This document shows, in pieces, positions 41,829 to 51,309 of a stretch of 64,000 bases of DNA. Source of the stretch: an uncultured Eubacteriales bacterium (GTDB lineage: Bacteria; Bacillota; Clostridia; Oscillospirales; CAG-272); the NCBI GenBank assembly GCA_934525675.1, contig CAKSZH010000002.1:186001-250000 (forward strand). Reading direction: 5' to 3'. Every line of letters starts with the position of its first letter. Within the stretch, counting starts at the first letter, position 1. The notes below the pieces were generated by a model, which made no database searches, was not told where the DNA came from, and worked only from the letters and a program-made list of their open reading frames with translations. The translations under genes and the position numbers were made by a program.

Positions 41829-43694
41829 TTACTCGTCCCGGTACTGTTCGGCAAGCTCCTGCATTTCCTTTTCTTTTCGGTGCCGCCGTTTATGAATGTG
41901 TTTTGCCAGAAGCACCGCAGTCACAACCGCGATAACGACCAGTATAACTCCGATGACGATTCCCCGCAGCAGGTTATCGAGCTTGGTTTTGGTTTTGATG
42001 ATGTCCTCTGACCGCTCAATCTTTGACCGGTCGTACTCACTGAGTGCAAAATATCTTTCGGCAATGTCGTCTACGGTCTTTTTTTCTTTCAGCTCAATCT
42101 TGTCAAACGGATAGAGTTTCGCCTTTACATCCGCATTGATCGCGTCAATTTCCGCCTGAATAGTTGCAATATCGTTCTTTGCCTTAATCAGTTTTTCAAG
42201 ATACGTTTCTTTTCCGTCAAAGTCCTCGCTTCGCTCCAGTTTTCTCAAAAGCGTGGTGACCGTGACGTACTGTTCCGTCGTCAGCCGATCGGGCAAAGCG
42301 TCAACAGCAGCCCGGTCGGAGAGCGTAAACGAAAGGAGCGGATCATCCTCCGGCTTTTCCTCCGGACTTTCGATGACCGGTGTCTCCCTCGCGATTCCCG
42401 CCACATCAATCCCCGCGGCTTTCGCCTTGTCAGACAAAGCCCAATAGCCGTTTACATAGTTTCGTTCATTTTCCGGAATCGAATAAAACTCGCGAAGTAA
42501 TTCTTCCATTTCAGAAACAGCTGTATTTTCGGTCAGCGCCACGATCCGCCCTTCCAGGTCGGAAATCCTCTTTTTCAGAGTTTCGCTTTGCTCCGGGCGA
42601 AAATCGTAAAGCGTCCGCATTCCGTTTTCCTGCCGCCAGAGCGCAACCATGGTATAGAGCGTCTGTTCCCCTGCCATGGAATTGGACTGATCGGGGTGCG
42701 AGCTCGGATTGTCCGGGTCATAGGTATAGGAATGCACAAATCCACCGTCCTTCATCCGGTAACGCAGGATGCCGTCAAAAAGCGTATTTCCGTTCTTGAT
42801 GAACCGCGGATCGGTAAGCGGATTGATGCCGAGGCTGCAAAGTGCCACGACCACCTGATCGGTGCTCTCCACGTTTTCCGTTCCCCAACTGGCAAAGTCC
42901 CCTGTGTCCAGCTGAAGCCCGGACAAACAGTCGAGCGCCTCCTCCAAAACCCGCATGACCGTTTTGGTAACACGGGTACCGTTTTTTTTCAATGTGTACG
43001 TGTAGGTTTTTTCGCTGTTGCGGTATGGAGCCAGTGCCTGCACAGCCATAGCTGTAATATCCGGGTCGGAAGCGGTCCCGCTCAGAGCAAAGCCGCCGTC
43101 CTCCAATTGCTGTCGCAGAATTTCGAGAATAATGTCGTCCCGGGTATAAAACGCACCGTCCGGAATCGGGTAGCGCATACTGTCGAGCGTGATGAGCCCC
43201 CAGATCCAACCGTTGATGCCCTGCCTGCCGAGCGAGGTCGTTTTTCCCCGGTTATAAGTCCCGTCGGCGATCAGATTGATCGTGTTGCCTTCCGAATCCG
43301 TACCGATCGCAGTCGGATCGCCGCCCATCGCAAGAACGGCAAGCGAAATTCTGTGCCATTCGGTCGCTTTCGCCGCACTCAGTTTTCCGGGCTGATGATA
43401 ACGTTCCTCAATCTGATCGCGGATGACCGCAAGGTATGCCGCATTGTTGTCGGCAACGCCGAGTCTTCCGAGCCCGATCGGGTACCAGTCACCGGGCGTG
43501 GTCCCGGCAAGCGCAAGATACTTGTCATTGAGAAGATAACCGTCCGCGTCGGCGCCGTTATCCGCTTTTTTCCATGAAATGATTCCCTCGGCTACGGATA
43601 AAGGAGTAACGGGAGTCCCTGCCAAGGCGGGCAACCGGAAAACGCCGAACAACAGCAGAAAGCACAGGAATGCACACGCAAAGCGTTTACCCAT
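41829..43694 (-). CDS. Surface protein with alpha/alpha-toroid repeats (intrinsic-factor-like half)
   Basis: A 621-residue protein. A signal peptide (about 1-25) is followed by a toroid of prenyltransferase/squalene-cyclase-type repeats (about 40-350): ATEWHRISLAVLAMGGDPTA, GINGWIWGLITLDS, DPDITAMAVQALAPY, SGLQLDTGDFASWG and DQVVVALCSLGINP. A helical acidic stalk follows to about 580, then one membrane helix (GIVIGVILVVIAVVTAVLLA) and a basic tail with His/Arg. The toroid has the same class of fold as the N-terminal alpha barrel of intrinsic factor. ATG 43694 follows GGGCGGGG and overlaps the previous gene by 8 nt. Confidence 0.85.
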   Translation of the reverse strand: MGKRFACAFLCFLLLFGVFRLPALAGTPVTPLSVAEGIISWKKADNGADADGYLLNDKYLALAGTTPGDWYPIGLGRLGVADNNAAYLAVIRDQIEERYHQPGKLSAAKATEWHRISLAVLAMGGDPTAIGTDSEGNTINLIADGTYNRGKTTSLGRQGINGWIWGLITLDSMRYPIPDGAFYTRDDIILEILRQQLEDGGFALSGTASDPDITAMAVQALAPYRNSEKTYTYTLKKNGTRVTKTVMRVLEEALDCLSGLQLDTGDFASWGTENVESTDQVVVALCSLGINPLTDPRFIKNGNTLFDGILRYRMKDGGFVHSYTYDPDNPSSHPDQSNSMAGEQTLYTMVALWRQENGMRTLYDFRPEQSETLKKRISDLEGRIVALTENTAVSEMEELLREFYSIPENERNYVNGYWALSDKAKAAGIDVAGIARETPVIESPEEKPEDDPLLSFTLSDRAAVDALPDRLTTEQYVTVTTLLRKLERSEDFDGKETYLEKLIKAKNDIATIQAEIDAINADVKAKLYPFDKIELKEKKTVDDIAERYFALSEYDRSKIERSEDIIKTKTKLDNLLRGIVIGVILVVIAVVTAVLLAKHIHKRRHRKEKEMQELAEQYRDE

Positions 43695-45045
43695 TTTTGC
43701 CCCGCCCTTTCTTTTCGCCGCTCTTTGTCGCACGTACAATCAGGACGACAACCGCCCCGGCAATCAGAACGCACAGAGAGATGATGCAGATCATCCGGAC
43801 AGTGGCGGAACCGTCTCCGCGAGGCTCTTCCCCAGACGGTGTCACATCCGTCATTGATTCCTGCGGTCCGGATTCCGATGTCCGGGATTCCGACGGCTGA
43901 GTATCCGTTTCTGCCGGATGCTTCAGCGCATCAAGCAAATCCGCCGTCGCCTGATCTACGGTCTGCTGGGACGCGTCGAGCGTTTCTATTACGGAAAATG
44001 CCGCGGCACGGGCTTCGGCAACGTTACCGAAATCCGCAAGCCCCGATGAGTGCGCAAGGAATATCGCCTTAGTCAGCTCGTCCTTGTCAGCCACCGGAAA
44101 ATAGCCGCCAGCCGACTGTGAACTGCCCGGGATCTCGGTCCCGATTGCCGCCGCCCCGCCGATATCTGCGCCGTATCCGAGGGTAAACTGCACACGTACC
44201 ACATCCCCGTCCGAAAGATACGTATCCGCAAAGCCCACATTGGGGAACACATTATTGACCGCGTACATCCAACCGGAACCGTTGGTAAAGACAAATTCGC
44301 CGAGGTACCCGTTCCAGTTTTTATCGTAGTCATCCGGATCAAAATATGTCATGTTTTCTTCCAGATGCGGAATCAGCACCGACGGGATTCGGGGCGATAA
44401 ATCCAGGTCTTTCGGATGCAGCGGTAAGTCGCCCCGCTCATAATTGTTGTATTTCTCCTGCGTTGCGGTACCGTTGGCAATATAGGCAAGATAAAAGCCT
44501 GATTTCACCGTTCCCCCGTAGTAGGCGCAAAACCCGTTTTCCGACAAAAACCGGAGCAGTTGTTCTGCCGAGGTTTCACCTTCGTAAATCGGAACCTCCG
44601 TCGGCTCTATCAGATACCCGCAACCAATGGTGAACGCCTCAAGACTCCAGATTGCCTTCCCGATCTCCATCCCCGGCTGTGCTTTCCGGTAAGTGATATG
44701 ATAGACCAGTTCCACTTTCTTTCCGCCGTCCGAAGAGGCGGATACCGTAACAATATTCTCGCCTTCGTCCACGAAATTCAGCGTGTAACTTGCTTTTTCA
44801 TTGTCATCCCAGGTTGGTTGCAGTTTTTTCCCGTTGTGCCTGACCGTTGCGCGGATCTTCTCTCCCGCCGCGTTCCTTGCCCAAACATCGAATGTTTTCT
44901 TACTGCCTGACTGAATGGAATGATCCGTCAGAGTTGTAACAACGGATGGTCCGGATGCGGCACTTACCGGTATTGACAAAAGTACCGGGAAGACTATCAA
45001 CAAGCATGCGAGCAACCGCAGTAAAAGCCGTTTGTTTTTTTGCAT
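43687..45045 (-). CDS. Surface-anchored DUF4430 protein with C-terminal membrane helix
   Basis: A 452-residue protein. Signal peptide 1-29 (ending PVSAASG), an Ig-like N-terminal domain (about 35-120), then a DUF4430 domain (about 125-300): GETSAEQLLRFLSENGFCAY, GEFVFTNGSGWMYAVNNVFP, LSDGDVVRVQFTLGYGADIG. A helical, Ala-rich segment and a Ser/Thr/Glu-rich linker lead to one membrane helix (MICIISLCVLIAGAVVVLIV) and a basic tail. GGAGG precedes ATG 45045. By context a cobalamin-facing beta domain. Confidence 0.85.
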   Translation of the reverse strand: MQKNKRLLLRLLACLLIVFPVLLSIPVSAASGPSVVTTLTDHSIQSGSKKTFDVWARNAAGEKIRATVRHNGKKLQPTWDDNEKASYTLNFVDEGENIVTVSASSDGGKKVELVYHITYRKAQPGMEIGKAIWSLEAFTIGCGYLIEPTEVPIYEGETSAEQLLRFLSENGFCAYYGGTVKSGFYLAYIANGTATQEKYNNYERGDLPLHPKDLDLSPRIPSVLIPHLEENMTYFDPDDYDKNWNGYLGEFVFTNGSGWMYAVNNVFPNVGFADTYLSDGDVVRVQFTLGYGADIGGAAAIGTEIPGSSQSAGGYFPVADKDELTKAIFLAHSSGLADFGNVAEARAAAFSVIETLDASQQTVDQATADLLDALKHPAETDTQPSESRTSESGPQESMTDVTPSGEEPRGDGSATVRMICIISLCVLIAGAVVVLIVRATKSGEKKGRGKNG

Positions 45046-45097
45046 TTCAGACCTCCGTTATCGGAATCGGGGCGACTTGCGCCGCCCCGCAATGGTT

Positions 45098-48000
45098 TTA
45101 ATTTTGCTTTTTGCGTTTGATTACAAAGATGATAATCAGTGCGCCCACCGCGCAGACAACCACCACAATCACACAGATGAGAACAACGGTTGCGGCGGGA
45201 TTATCGTTATTCCGGGCAGTGAGTTCCGTCAGAGCAGCTTCGGCTTCCGTCAGGTCTTTGTAATTTTCTACAAGAGCCTTTGCCTCGTCGGACAGTGCAT
45301 CATAAGCCGCTCTGGCAGCACGGATGGTGTCCGCCCGGTCGGCGGTCACTTTTCCGATCGAACGGATCGCTTCCGATACCGCCTGTGCAACTTCCTCGGT
45401 GGACAATCGGGCAGCGGTCCTGACGGCATCCATACCCGACTTGGCGTTTTCCAAAGCCTTGGCGACCGCTTCCGCAGTCTCTGCTTCCAGGATTGCATTC
45501 TTACCGGCAAGAATCAGCTGGTTCAGTTCCTCTTTCTGTTCATCCCGATAATCGGAAAGATCTTTATAAGAGTTCAGTTCCTCCAGAGCCTTCTCCTTTG
45601 CCTGCGTCAACAGAATCGACGCATAATCTGCCTCTGCCGTCTCCAGAACCGAGAGGTTGGAAACCAGTGCCTTCAGATTCTCCGAAAGAGCGTCATAAGC
45701 CTCGCGCGCCGCGCGGATGGCAGTTTCACTGTCTGCCGAAACCGTCCCGATCGCGTTGATTTTACCGATAACTGCGTTGACAGCGTCCGCATCTGCGGTT
45801 TTCTGCCAGCCAAGCAGCGGATACCCGGCATTTTCAAGTGCAAAGAAGTCTTCCTTGAAGTTTTCACCGAGCTGAGCCAGAAATTCCTTGGATTTCATCT
45901 GTTCGGCACTGATTCCTGTTGTCGTGTCGTTTCCGCTGGAAACACCGCAATCATTCAGGCCGGAATTGTAGTAACAATCGGAAATCTCGTTTCCGGACGT
46001 AACAAGACTTGCGATACCGCCGGCCCCGTCCAGAATGGTTTCACCCGTAACGCTGACTTTGCCGACATTGTAGCAATTCCGGATAATGTGACCGTCCTGA
46101 ACCCTGCCGACAATACCGCCGGCGTTGTCTTTTGCGGTCACCACTCCTGCGTTGTAGCAATCCGAAATCATAACATTCACCGAGGTTCCGTGTCCGCCTG
46201 CCGCAAGATGTCCGACGATACCGCCGACAGCACCGTCTCTTGCCGCCGTGACGGAACCGACATTATAACAGCCCTTGATGATGCTGTTGCCGCCGTCGCG
46301 TACCGTACCGACAATACCGCCGCTCCAACCGCTGCAAAGGATATCCGCACCGTTCCAGCAATTGATAAAGTCCGCGCCGTTGCTCCATTTGGCAATACCG
46401 CCGACAAACGAAATACTCTCGGAGCCGATTTCCCCGCTTGCCACGCCGACGTTCTGAATCACGGCATCAACGCCTACATAACCGAACAGACCGCCGGCCA
46501 TCGAATACAGATTATCGATCACATGCCCCTGTCCGTCAAAAACACCGTTAAACTGTGTTTTATCCGATCTGCCGATCTGATTCCAATCCGTAAAATCGCT
46601 CAGATCAATGTCGGCGGTCAGGAGGACCGTTTTGCCCGTGAAGAGTTCACCGGCATTTACTCGATCCGCAAACACTTTGAGTTCTTCCGCAGTTCCGATT
46701 TCGGTGTTGGAGCGGACTGCGGGTTCCTTGCCGAGCGGCTTCTGACCGTGAAGAATCGGGTACCCGTCATTGATCTGATCCGCATCCGGAACAAATGCTT
46801 CTCCAAGTGTCGATGCGAATTCCGCAGCTTTCATGGCAGCAGCATCTTTTACCGTAACGGTTCCGGTTACCGTTCCCTCTTCATCGTTTCCGTCATCGGT
46901 AAAGAAGCCGGTTGCGCGGGAAACTGTCTTACCCGAACAATACACACTTTCCAGTACCAGTTCCGCTTCCGCAATACTTCCCGCAATCGCGCCGGATGTG
47001 ACAAGATCGCTGACAGATCCGGCATTGTAGCAACCGGTAATTGTCTGACCGTCTCCGCAAAGACGGAAACTGCCGACGAGTCCGCCGAGTCCCCAACTGC
47101 CGCTTCCGCCGATCGAACCGACGTTATAGCAATTGACAAGATGCGCCTTTGCCTGATTCTCCTTCCAGCGATTCGGACCGACCTGACCGACAATGCCGCC
47201 ACCGGTACACTGTGCAAAGATCATGCCGTGATTGGAACAGTTTTCAACGGTTACCGTGGCACCGGCGTTGACCTGTCCGATGATTCCGCCGATTCCGAAA
47301 AGTCCGGTCAGAGTTGCATAGTTGTGGCAGTTTCTGACGGCCACGGACGCGTCGTCTACGACCTCACCGGCAATGGCTCCGAAGGAAAACAGATACTCGC
47401 CGCCCAGATTACCGTTTGCAATGGTCAGATTTTCAATGACGGCTCCGTCACCGAGTCTGCCGAAGAGTCCGCCTGCGTTGTAGGTATGCGCATTCAGATT
47501 CCAGATGGAATAACCGCACCCGTCGAAATGCCCGCAGAAGCCCTCGGTCAGGTTATCGGCAATCGCTCTCCAGTCCGGAATATTCTTCATGTTGATGTCC
47601 TGCGTCATGCGGAAATACACGCCGGTCGTTTTCATTCTCTTTGTGAATACATAATACCGCAAATCCACCAGGTCATCCGCAGTTCCGATGAGGTACGGAT
47701 CTTCTTCGGTACCCTCACCGCTCCAGGGCATTCTTTCACGCACTTCGATGGTAAGCGAAGTTTTCAGAACCCCATACGTGATATATACCGCGTCGTCTCC
47801 GAGCGTCAGCTCTTTTGTAAGAGACAGTTTATAACCGTTGATGTTTTCTTTGTGTCCGTCATTATATACTGCCGTCACCACCATTCCGGTCGGATCGAAA
47901 GTTTCTCCCGCAAAATAACGCATTTTAACCGGATTTTGTTTCACTGTGATCGAGACAACATAAGGAGCATCCGCGTCCAGCGCCGCTTCACCGCCGACAA

Positions 48001-50218
48001 GAGCAATGGCGGAAGCAAGCACCGAGTAATTCTTGACATATCTGCGTTCCGCTTCGGGAAGCGCGCGGAAAAGACTCAGTGCGGATTTCAGCAGAGCCTT
48101 GTAATCCTCGGCGGAGGGATTGATCGCCGCATCGATTGCAGCCGTTACCTCATCGATGGCGGACGACACCTCGGACGTCATTTCCCCGCGCATATCATAC
48201 AGGGAACGCATTCCGTTCTCAAATCTCCAGTAAGCCACAAGCGCATACGTCGCCTGATCGTTTGCCATGGAGTTCCAGCCGCCGTTCAAAGTATGGCAGA
48301 AACCTCCGTCCGGCAAAAGGAACTGAAGCATGCCGTCCAACACGGTTTTTCCATCGCTGGAAATGAACCGTGTGTCCTTTGCAGGGTCGATCCCGACCGA
48401 ACAAAGAGCCACCACGACCTGGGAAATACTCTCGACGTTATCCGATCCCCATGAAACAAATCCGCCGTTTGCATTCTGCATGGCTCCGAGCACATCCAGT
48501 GCTTCATCTACACACTGGCGAACCGTTTTGGAAACCGTCTCCTTGCTGTTTTCATTGACATAAGTATAAACGGTGTCGTCATTGTAGTAAGGAGCAAGCG
48601 CCTGAATCGCCATAGCGGTCATATCGACATCGGACTTGTTGCCGAACCCGCCGAGTACCCAACCGCCGTATGCGTTACCGGACACGCCGTCCATCAACTG
48701 CATTTTCAGAATTTCGGTAATAAATGTTTCTTTTGTATATTTGGCGTCTTCCGGTACTTTGTACATACCGGTATCCATTGCAATCAGTCCCCAGATCCAA
48801 CCGTTCAGTCCCTGCGTACCGGGTCCTGCCTTGAGTTGACTGTTATAGCTGCCGTCCGCAATCAGATCGATCGGCAGGTCATTGTACATACCGAAATGTT
48901 CCGGATCTCCGCCGAGAGCGGCGATCGCAACGACGGCACGGTGCCATTCCGTCGCTTTTGCGCTGTGCAGAATTCCGTCATTTGCGGCATACGCTTTTTC
49001 AATGTAAGAACGCAAGGCAGAGAGGTAATCCGCATACCCGGTTCCGTCATCAATCAGATAGACATAAGAACCGTTGTCCCAGTATCCGAACCGCCCCATG
49101 GCAAGAGCCATCCAGTCGGTAGCCGTTGAGCTTGCGCCGGACAGATATTTCTTATTGCCAAGCAGACTGCCGCTGATGCCTCCGTGTGCCTTGGCGCTTC
49201 CAACAGCGTCCTTGATGTAAGCGGCAAGCATTGCGGAAAGCTTAGTGCTTTCCGAGAATGCCGGGCGGACGGGCGCCGCACCGGAGACCGACAGCTCCCA
49301 CTTCAGGATTGTCAGAGAATCGCTGTCTGTAAACGCTTCACCGAGAGCGGCAGCAGAAACGGAATCGGTTTCGACAGCGCCCTCGTTCCGATCCGTTCCG
49401 GTTCCGGTCAGATAATAACAGTTCGCCACGGTCTTTTTGCCGGCTCCGATGACCGCGCCGATGTTATTCGCGTAACCTGCGGTATCGACGACATTTCCTG
49501 CGTTATAGCAGTTTTCCAGTTCCGGAGATGCCGCCTTGTGTCCTCCGGTAATACCGCCGACTGTCGCGGGACCCGAAACGGTACCGAAGTTGTAGCAGTT
49601 CTCCACTCTGCCGGCTCTCCAGTGCTGTCCCGTCACACCGCCGATATAGCCGGACGATCCGCACACGGCGCCCTTGTTATAACAGCCGCTGATCAGGCAG
49701 TCCCCGTTGACCGAGCCGACAACACCGCCGACATTAAGACTGCCGTTGACCTCCGCTTCGTTTCCGCAGTTGAGGACCTGTCCCGCCTTCAATTGCCCGA
49801 CCACGCCGGACACATCGCCGGAACCGGTGACACTGCCTTTGACCACCAGATTTTTGACCGTGCCACCGTTTACTACACCGAAGAAACCGACCTGCGAGCC
49901 GGAGGCGATGTACAATCCGCTGACGATGTGATTGTTTCCGTCAAACATCCCTTTGAACGGATGCTCCGTCGTTCCGATTGCGGTCCACTCGTTGCTCTCG
50001 CCGCCGAGTGTAATGTCTGCGGTCAATACCACATTTTTTCCTTCAAAATCATTCCCGTTGTTGACAGCCGCAACAAAGTCCGACAATTCGGAAAGCGTCC
50101 CGATCTCAAGATCGGCTACTGTTTCTGCGCCTGCGGCAGACACGGTAATGGGGACTGCGGAAAGTACCAGCAAAAAAGCAAGCAGTCCCGCTATCAGCCT
50201 GTTACATTTTAACTTCAT
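45098..50218 (-). CDS. Giant surface protein: GLUG repeats, alpha/alpha-toroid, Ig-like, GLUG, helical stalk
   Basis: A 1706-residue cell-surface protein, first full gene of the operon. Signal peptide 1-28 (ending ITVSAAG); GLUG-type beta-helix repeats about 40-310 (GGVVGSVNGDCLISGCYNKG); alpha/alpha-toroid about 330-680 with the segments ATEWHRAVVAIAALGGDP, GLNGWIWGLIAMD, DVDMTAMAIQALAPYY; a Big-like Ig domain about 750-825; two further GLUG blocks about 840-1465; helical repeats with Ala/Glu-rich FIVAR-like character 1470-1670; a membrane helix 1676-1700 and a KRKKQN tail. The start ATG 50218 lies behind GAGGAG. The toroid is homologous in layout to the protein at 41829. I infer a surface receptor that captures cobalamin or its carrier. 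Confidence 0.85.
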   Translation of the reverse strand: MKLKCNRLIAGLLAFLLVLSAVPITVSAAGAETVADLEIGTLSELSDFVAAVNNGNDFEGKNVVLTADITLGGESNEWTAIGTTEHPFKGMFDGNNHIVSGLYIASGSQVGFFGVVNGGTVKNLVVKGSVTGSGDVSGVVGQLKAGQVLNCGNEAEVNGSLNVGGVVGSVNGDCLISGCYNKGAVCGSSGYIGGVTGQHWRAGRVENCYNFGTVSGPATVGGITGGHKAASPELENCYNAGNVVDTAGYANNIGAVIGAGKKTVANCYYLTGTGTDRNEGAVETDSVSAAALGEAFTDSDSLTILKWELSVSGAAPVRPAFSESTKLSAMLAAYIKDAVGSAKAHGGISGSLLGNKKYLSGASSTATDWMALAMGRFGYWDNGSYVYLIDDGTGYADYLSALRSYIEKAYAANDGILHSAKATEWHRAVVAIAALGGDPEHFGMYNDLPIDLIADGSYNSQLKAGPGTQGLNGWIWGLIAMDTGMYKVPEDAKYTKETFITEILKMQLMDGVSGNAYGGWVLGGFGNKSDVDMTAMAIQALAPYYNDDTVYTYVNENSKETVSKTVRQCVDEALDVLGAMQNANGGFVSWGSDNVESISQVVVALCSVGIDPAKDTRFISSDGKTVLDGMLQFLLPDGGFCHTLNGGWNSMANDQATYALVAYWRFENGMRSLYDMRGEMTSEVSSAIDEVTAAIDAAINPSAEDYKALLKSALSLFRALPEAERRYVKNYSVLASAIALVGGEAALDADAPYVVSITVKQNPVKMRYFAGETFDPTGMVVTAVYNDGHKENINGYKLSLTKELTLGDDAVYITYGVLKTSLTIEVRERMPWSGEGTEEDPYLIGTADDLVDLRYYVFTKRMKTTGVYFRMTQDINMKNIPDWRAIADNLTEGFCGHFDGCGYSIWNLNAHTYNAGGLFGRLGDGAVIENLTIANGNLGGEYLFSFGAIAGEVVDDASVAVRNCHNYATLTGLFGIGGIIGQVNAGATVTVENCSNHGMIFAQCTGGGIVGQVGPNRWKENQAKAHLVNCYNVGSIGGSGSWGLGGLVGSFRLCGDGQTITGCYNAGSVSDLVTSGAIAGSIAEAELVLESVYCSGKTVSRATGFFTDDGNDEEGTVTGTVTVKDAAAMKAAEFASTLGEAFVPDADQINDGYPILHGQKPLGKEPAVRSNTEIGTAEELKVFADRVNAGELFTGKTVLLTADIDLSDFTDWNQIGRSDKTQFNGVFDGQGHVIDNLYSMAGGLFGYVGVDAVIQNVGVASGEIGSESISFVGGIAKWSNGADFINCWNGADILCSGWSGGIVGTVRDGGNSIIKGCYNVGSVTAARDGAVGGIVGHLAAGGHGTSVNVMISDCYNAGVVTAKDNAGGIVGRVQDGHIIRNCYNVGKVSVTGETILDGAGGIASLVTSGNEISDCYYNSGLNDCGVSSGNDTTTGISAEQMKSKEFLAQLGENFKEDFFALENAGYPLLGWQKTADADAVNAVIGKINAIGTVSADSETAIRAAREAYDALSENLKALVSNLSVLETAEADYASILLTQAKEKALEELNSYKDLSDYRDEQKEELNQLILAGKNAILEAETAEAVAKALENAKSGMDAVRTAARLSTEEVAQAVSEAIRSIGKVTADRADTIRAARAAYDALSDEAKALVENYKDLTEAEAALTELTARNNDNPAATVVLICVIVVVVCAVGALIIIFVIKRKKQN

Positions 50219-50236
50219 TCTTTTTCTCCTCAATTT

Positions 50237-50459
50237 TCAAATGCCTGCGGTGGCACATGGAACCGCACACATCGCTTTTTCAAAATGCAGGTTATCTCGG
50301 AGCAATCGGATGATTTCTCCGTCGCTCAAAGCTACGGACCGGATTCCGGGAAGGTTTCCCTGTGCAGAATAGAATTTTTCAAGCCGTTTTCCCCGGCAAA
50401 CATCCGATTCGTTTCTCCTTCTGACGCAAAAAGAACTTCCGCCCTGAATCTTTTTTCAT
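50237..50459 (-). pseudogene. Possible small leader ORF, start out of frame
   Basis: Between the riboswitch terminator and the giant gene a 73-codon frame runs to TGA at 50237-50239. It looks coding in its second half (SVALSDGEIIRLLRDNLHFE, then KAMCAVPCATAGI). To start at ATG 50459 one A must be taken from the A6 run at 50451-50456, giving MKKIQGGSSFCVRRRN. Without that change there is no start codon. It may be leader sequence that happens to be open, or a decayed small protein with four Cys. Confidence 0.35.
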
Positions 50460-50485
50460 CAGACAACACACAGTTTCCCTCCCTT

Positions 50486-50525
50486 ACAAACAAAAGCGCC
50501 TTCAACCCAACCGGGCTGAAAGCGC
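50486..50525 (-). terminator. Riboswitch-controlled terminator
   Basis: On the minus strand GCGCTTTCAGCCC pairs with GGGTTGAAGGCGC (two G-U pairs), then TTTTGTTTG. It lies after the cobalamin aptamer and about 270 nt before the first gene, so it suits transcriptional attenuation. Confidence 0.85.
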
Positions 50526-50584
50526 AGTCACACCGACAAAAATAATCCGATCAGGTATTCGGGCAGCATACAAAAAACAAACGT

Positions 50585-50815
50585 TCCGGTCGAAGGTATG
50601 TCGGTCGCACGCTCCTCACCCGAGACGTGTTGAACCGAAAGATGCGGCGGTATCCTGACTTATGACGCGGGTTTCCCCGCAAGCGGCAAAACAAAAAAAC
50701 TGTTCAGTGCCTTCTGTCAAATACAGTAATGGCGGTTGTTCCGGACTTGAACCGGATTTCCTTTGCATTTACTCAGCTAACAACTTTTCAAACCGTATCT
50801 TTCATTCGCTATTCA
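50585..50815 (-). promoter_or_regulatory. Cobalamin (AdoCbl-type) riboswitch
   Basis: Read on the minus strand, the region has the conserved series of the B12 element: GCAAAGGAAATCCGGTTCAA, then GTCCGGAACAACCGCC, ATTACTGTA, GGCACTG, and the B12 box AAGTCAGGATACCGCC (50646-50668). A promoter lies just before and a terminator just after. Cobalamin binding should shut off the downstream operon. The element is in a clear leader of the giant surface gene and the ECF transporter. Confidence 0.93.
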
Positions 50816-50824
50816 ATTACAGTC

Positions 50825-50853
50825 AGTATACCACTTTTCCCCGTTGAATGCAA
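50825..50853 (-). promoter_or_regulatory. Sigma-A promoter of the cobalamin operon
   Basis: TTGCAT (50853-50848) and TATACT (50830-50825), 17-bp spacer, on the minus strand. Transcription would begin about 50818, directly in front of the riboswitch. Confidence 0.8.
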
Positions 50854-50891
50854 TAGAAAATGAAAAATCGGTCTGTCGTACTCCGTTTCCG

Positions 50892-51086
50892 TCAGCCCAA
50901 AGCAACGTCGAGCATCATCATAACACTGAACCCGACAGCAAAGAAAACCGTGCCGATATTGGAATGTTTCCCTTGTGACATTTCCGGTATCAGTTCTTCC
51001 ACCACTACATAAAGCATCGCTCCTGCGGCGAAGCTCAGAAGATACGGAAGTGCCGGAACAAAAGTTTTTTTCATGTATTCCTTCAA
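50892..51086 (-). pseudogene. ZIP metal transporter stump
   Basis: About 60 codons encode only the last two helices of a ZIP (ZupT/GufA-like) transporter: LPYLLSFAAGAMLYVVVEEL, then IPEMSQGKHSN and SVMMMLDVALG. A full ZIP protein is near 260 residues, so some 200 N-terminal residues, including the metal-site helices IV and V, are gone. A terminator lies directly upstream. No product of use is expected. Confidence 0.8.
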
Positions 51087-51130
51087 AAAACGCAGTGTTT
51101 GACCACCGCGGGTGTGGTCAGCACTGCGTC
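51085..51130 (-). terminator. Terminator at the end of the KTR-led segment
   Basis: On the minus strand GACGCAGTG-TGACCAC and GTGGTCA-CACTGC pair and are followed by GTTTTTTG. The stem overlaps the stop codon of the Cys-rich KTR gene. Confidence 0.85.
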
Positions 51131-51309
51131 TTAGCGTCCGGCTGATTTACTTTTTCAATCTGAAAATTACTTGCATCGATAATACACTCGCCTTTACACT
51201 TCGGACAGAACAGCGGTAATTCCCGCAAAACCGTCCTTTGTAACAGACGCAAACGCGTCTTGGCACCGCAGAGCGGACAGAAAACCCATTTTTCTTCGGA
51301 CTCACTCAT
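51118..51309 (-). CDS. Cysteine-rich KTR protein
   Basis: A 63-residue zinc-ribbon protein of the Cys_rich_KTR family: WVFCPLCGAKTRLRL, then LPLFCPKCKGECII. The four Cys of two CxxC motifs are present (the first CPLC, the second CPKC). This family often rides with mobile or degraded genes in Clostridia. Start chosen at ATG 51309 with AAGGAG 11 nt upstream; an in-frame ATG 9 nt earlier is too close to it. It overlaps the 3' end of the chimera by 8 nt. Confidence 0.83.
   Translation of the reverse strand: MSESEEKWVFCPLCGAKTRLRLLQRTVLRELPLFCPKCKGECIIDASNFQIEKVNQPDAKTQC

Noticed and set aside
45032..48454. Open frame of 1140 codons on the plus strand
   Set aside because: Exactly antisense to the giant surface gene, whose domains are clear; the plus-strand translation has low-complexity, non-protein-like character.
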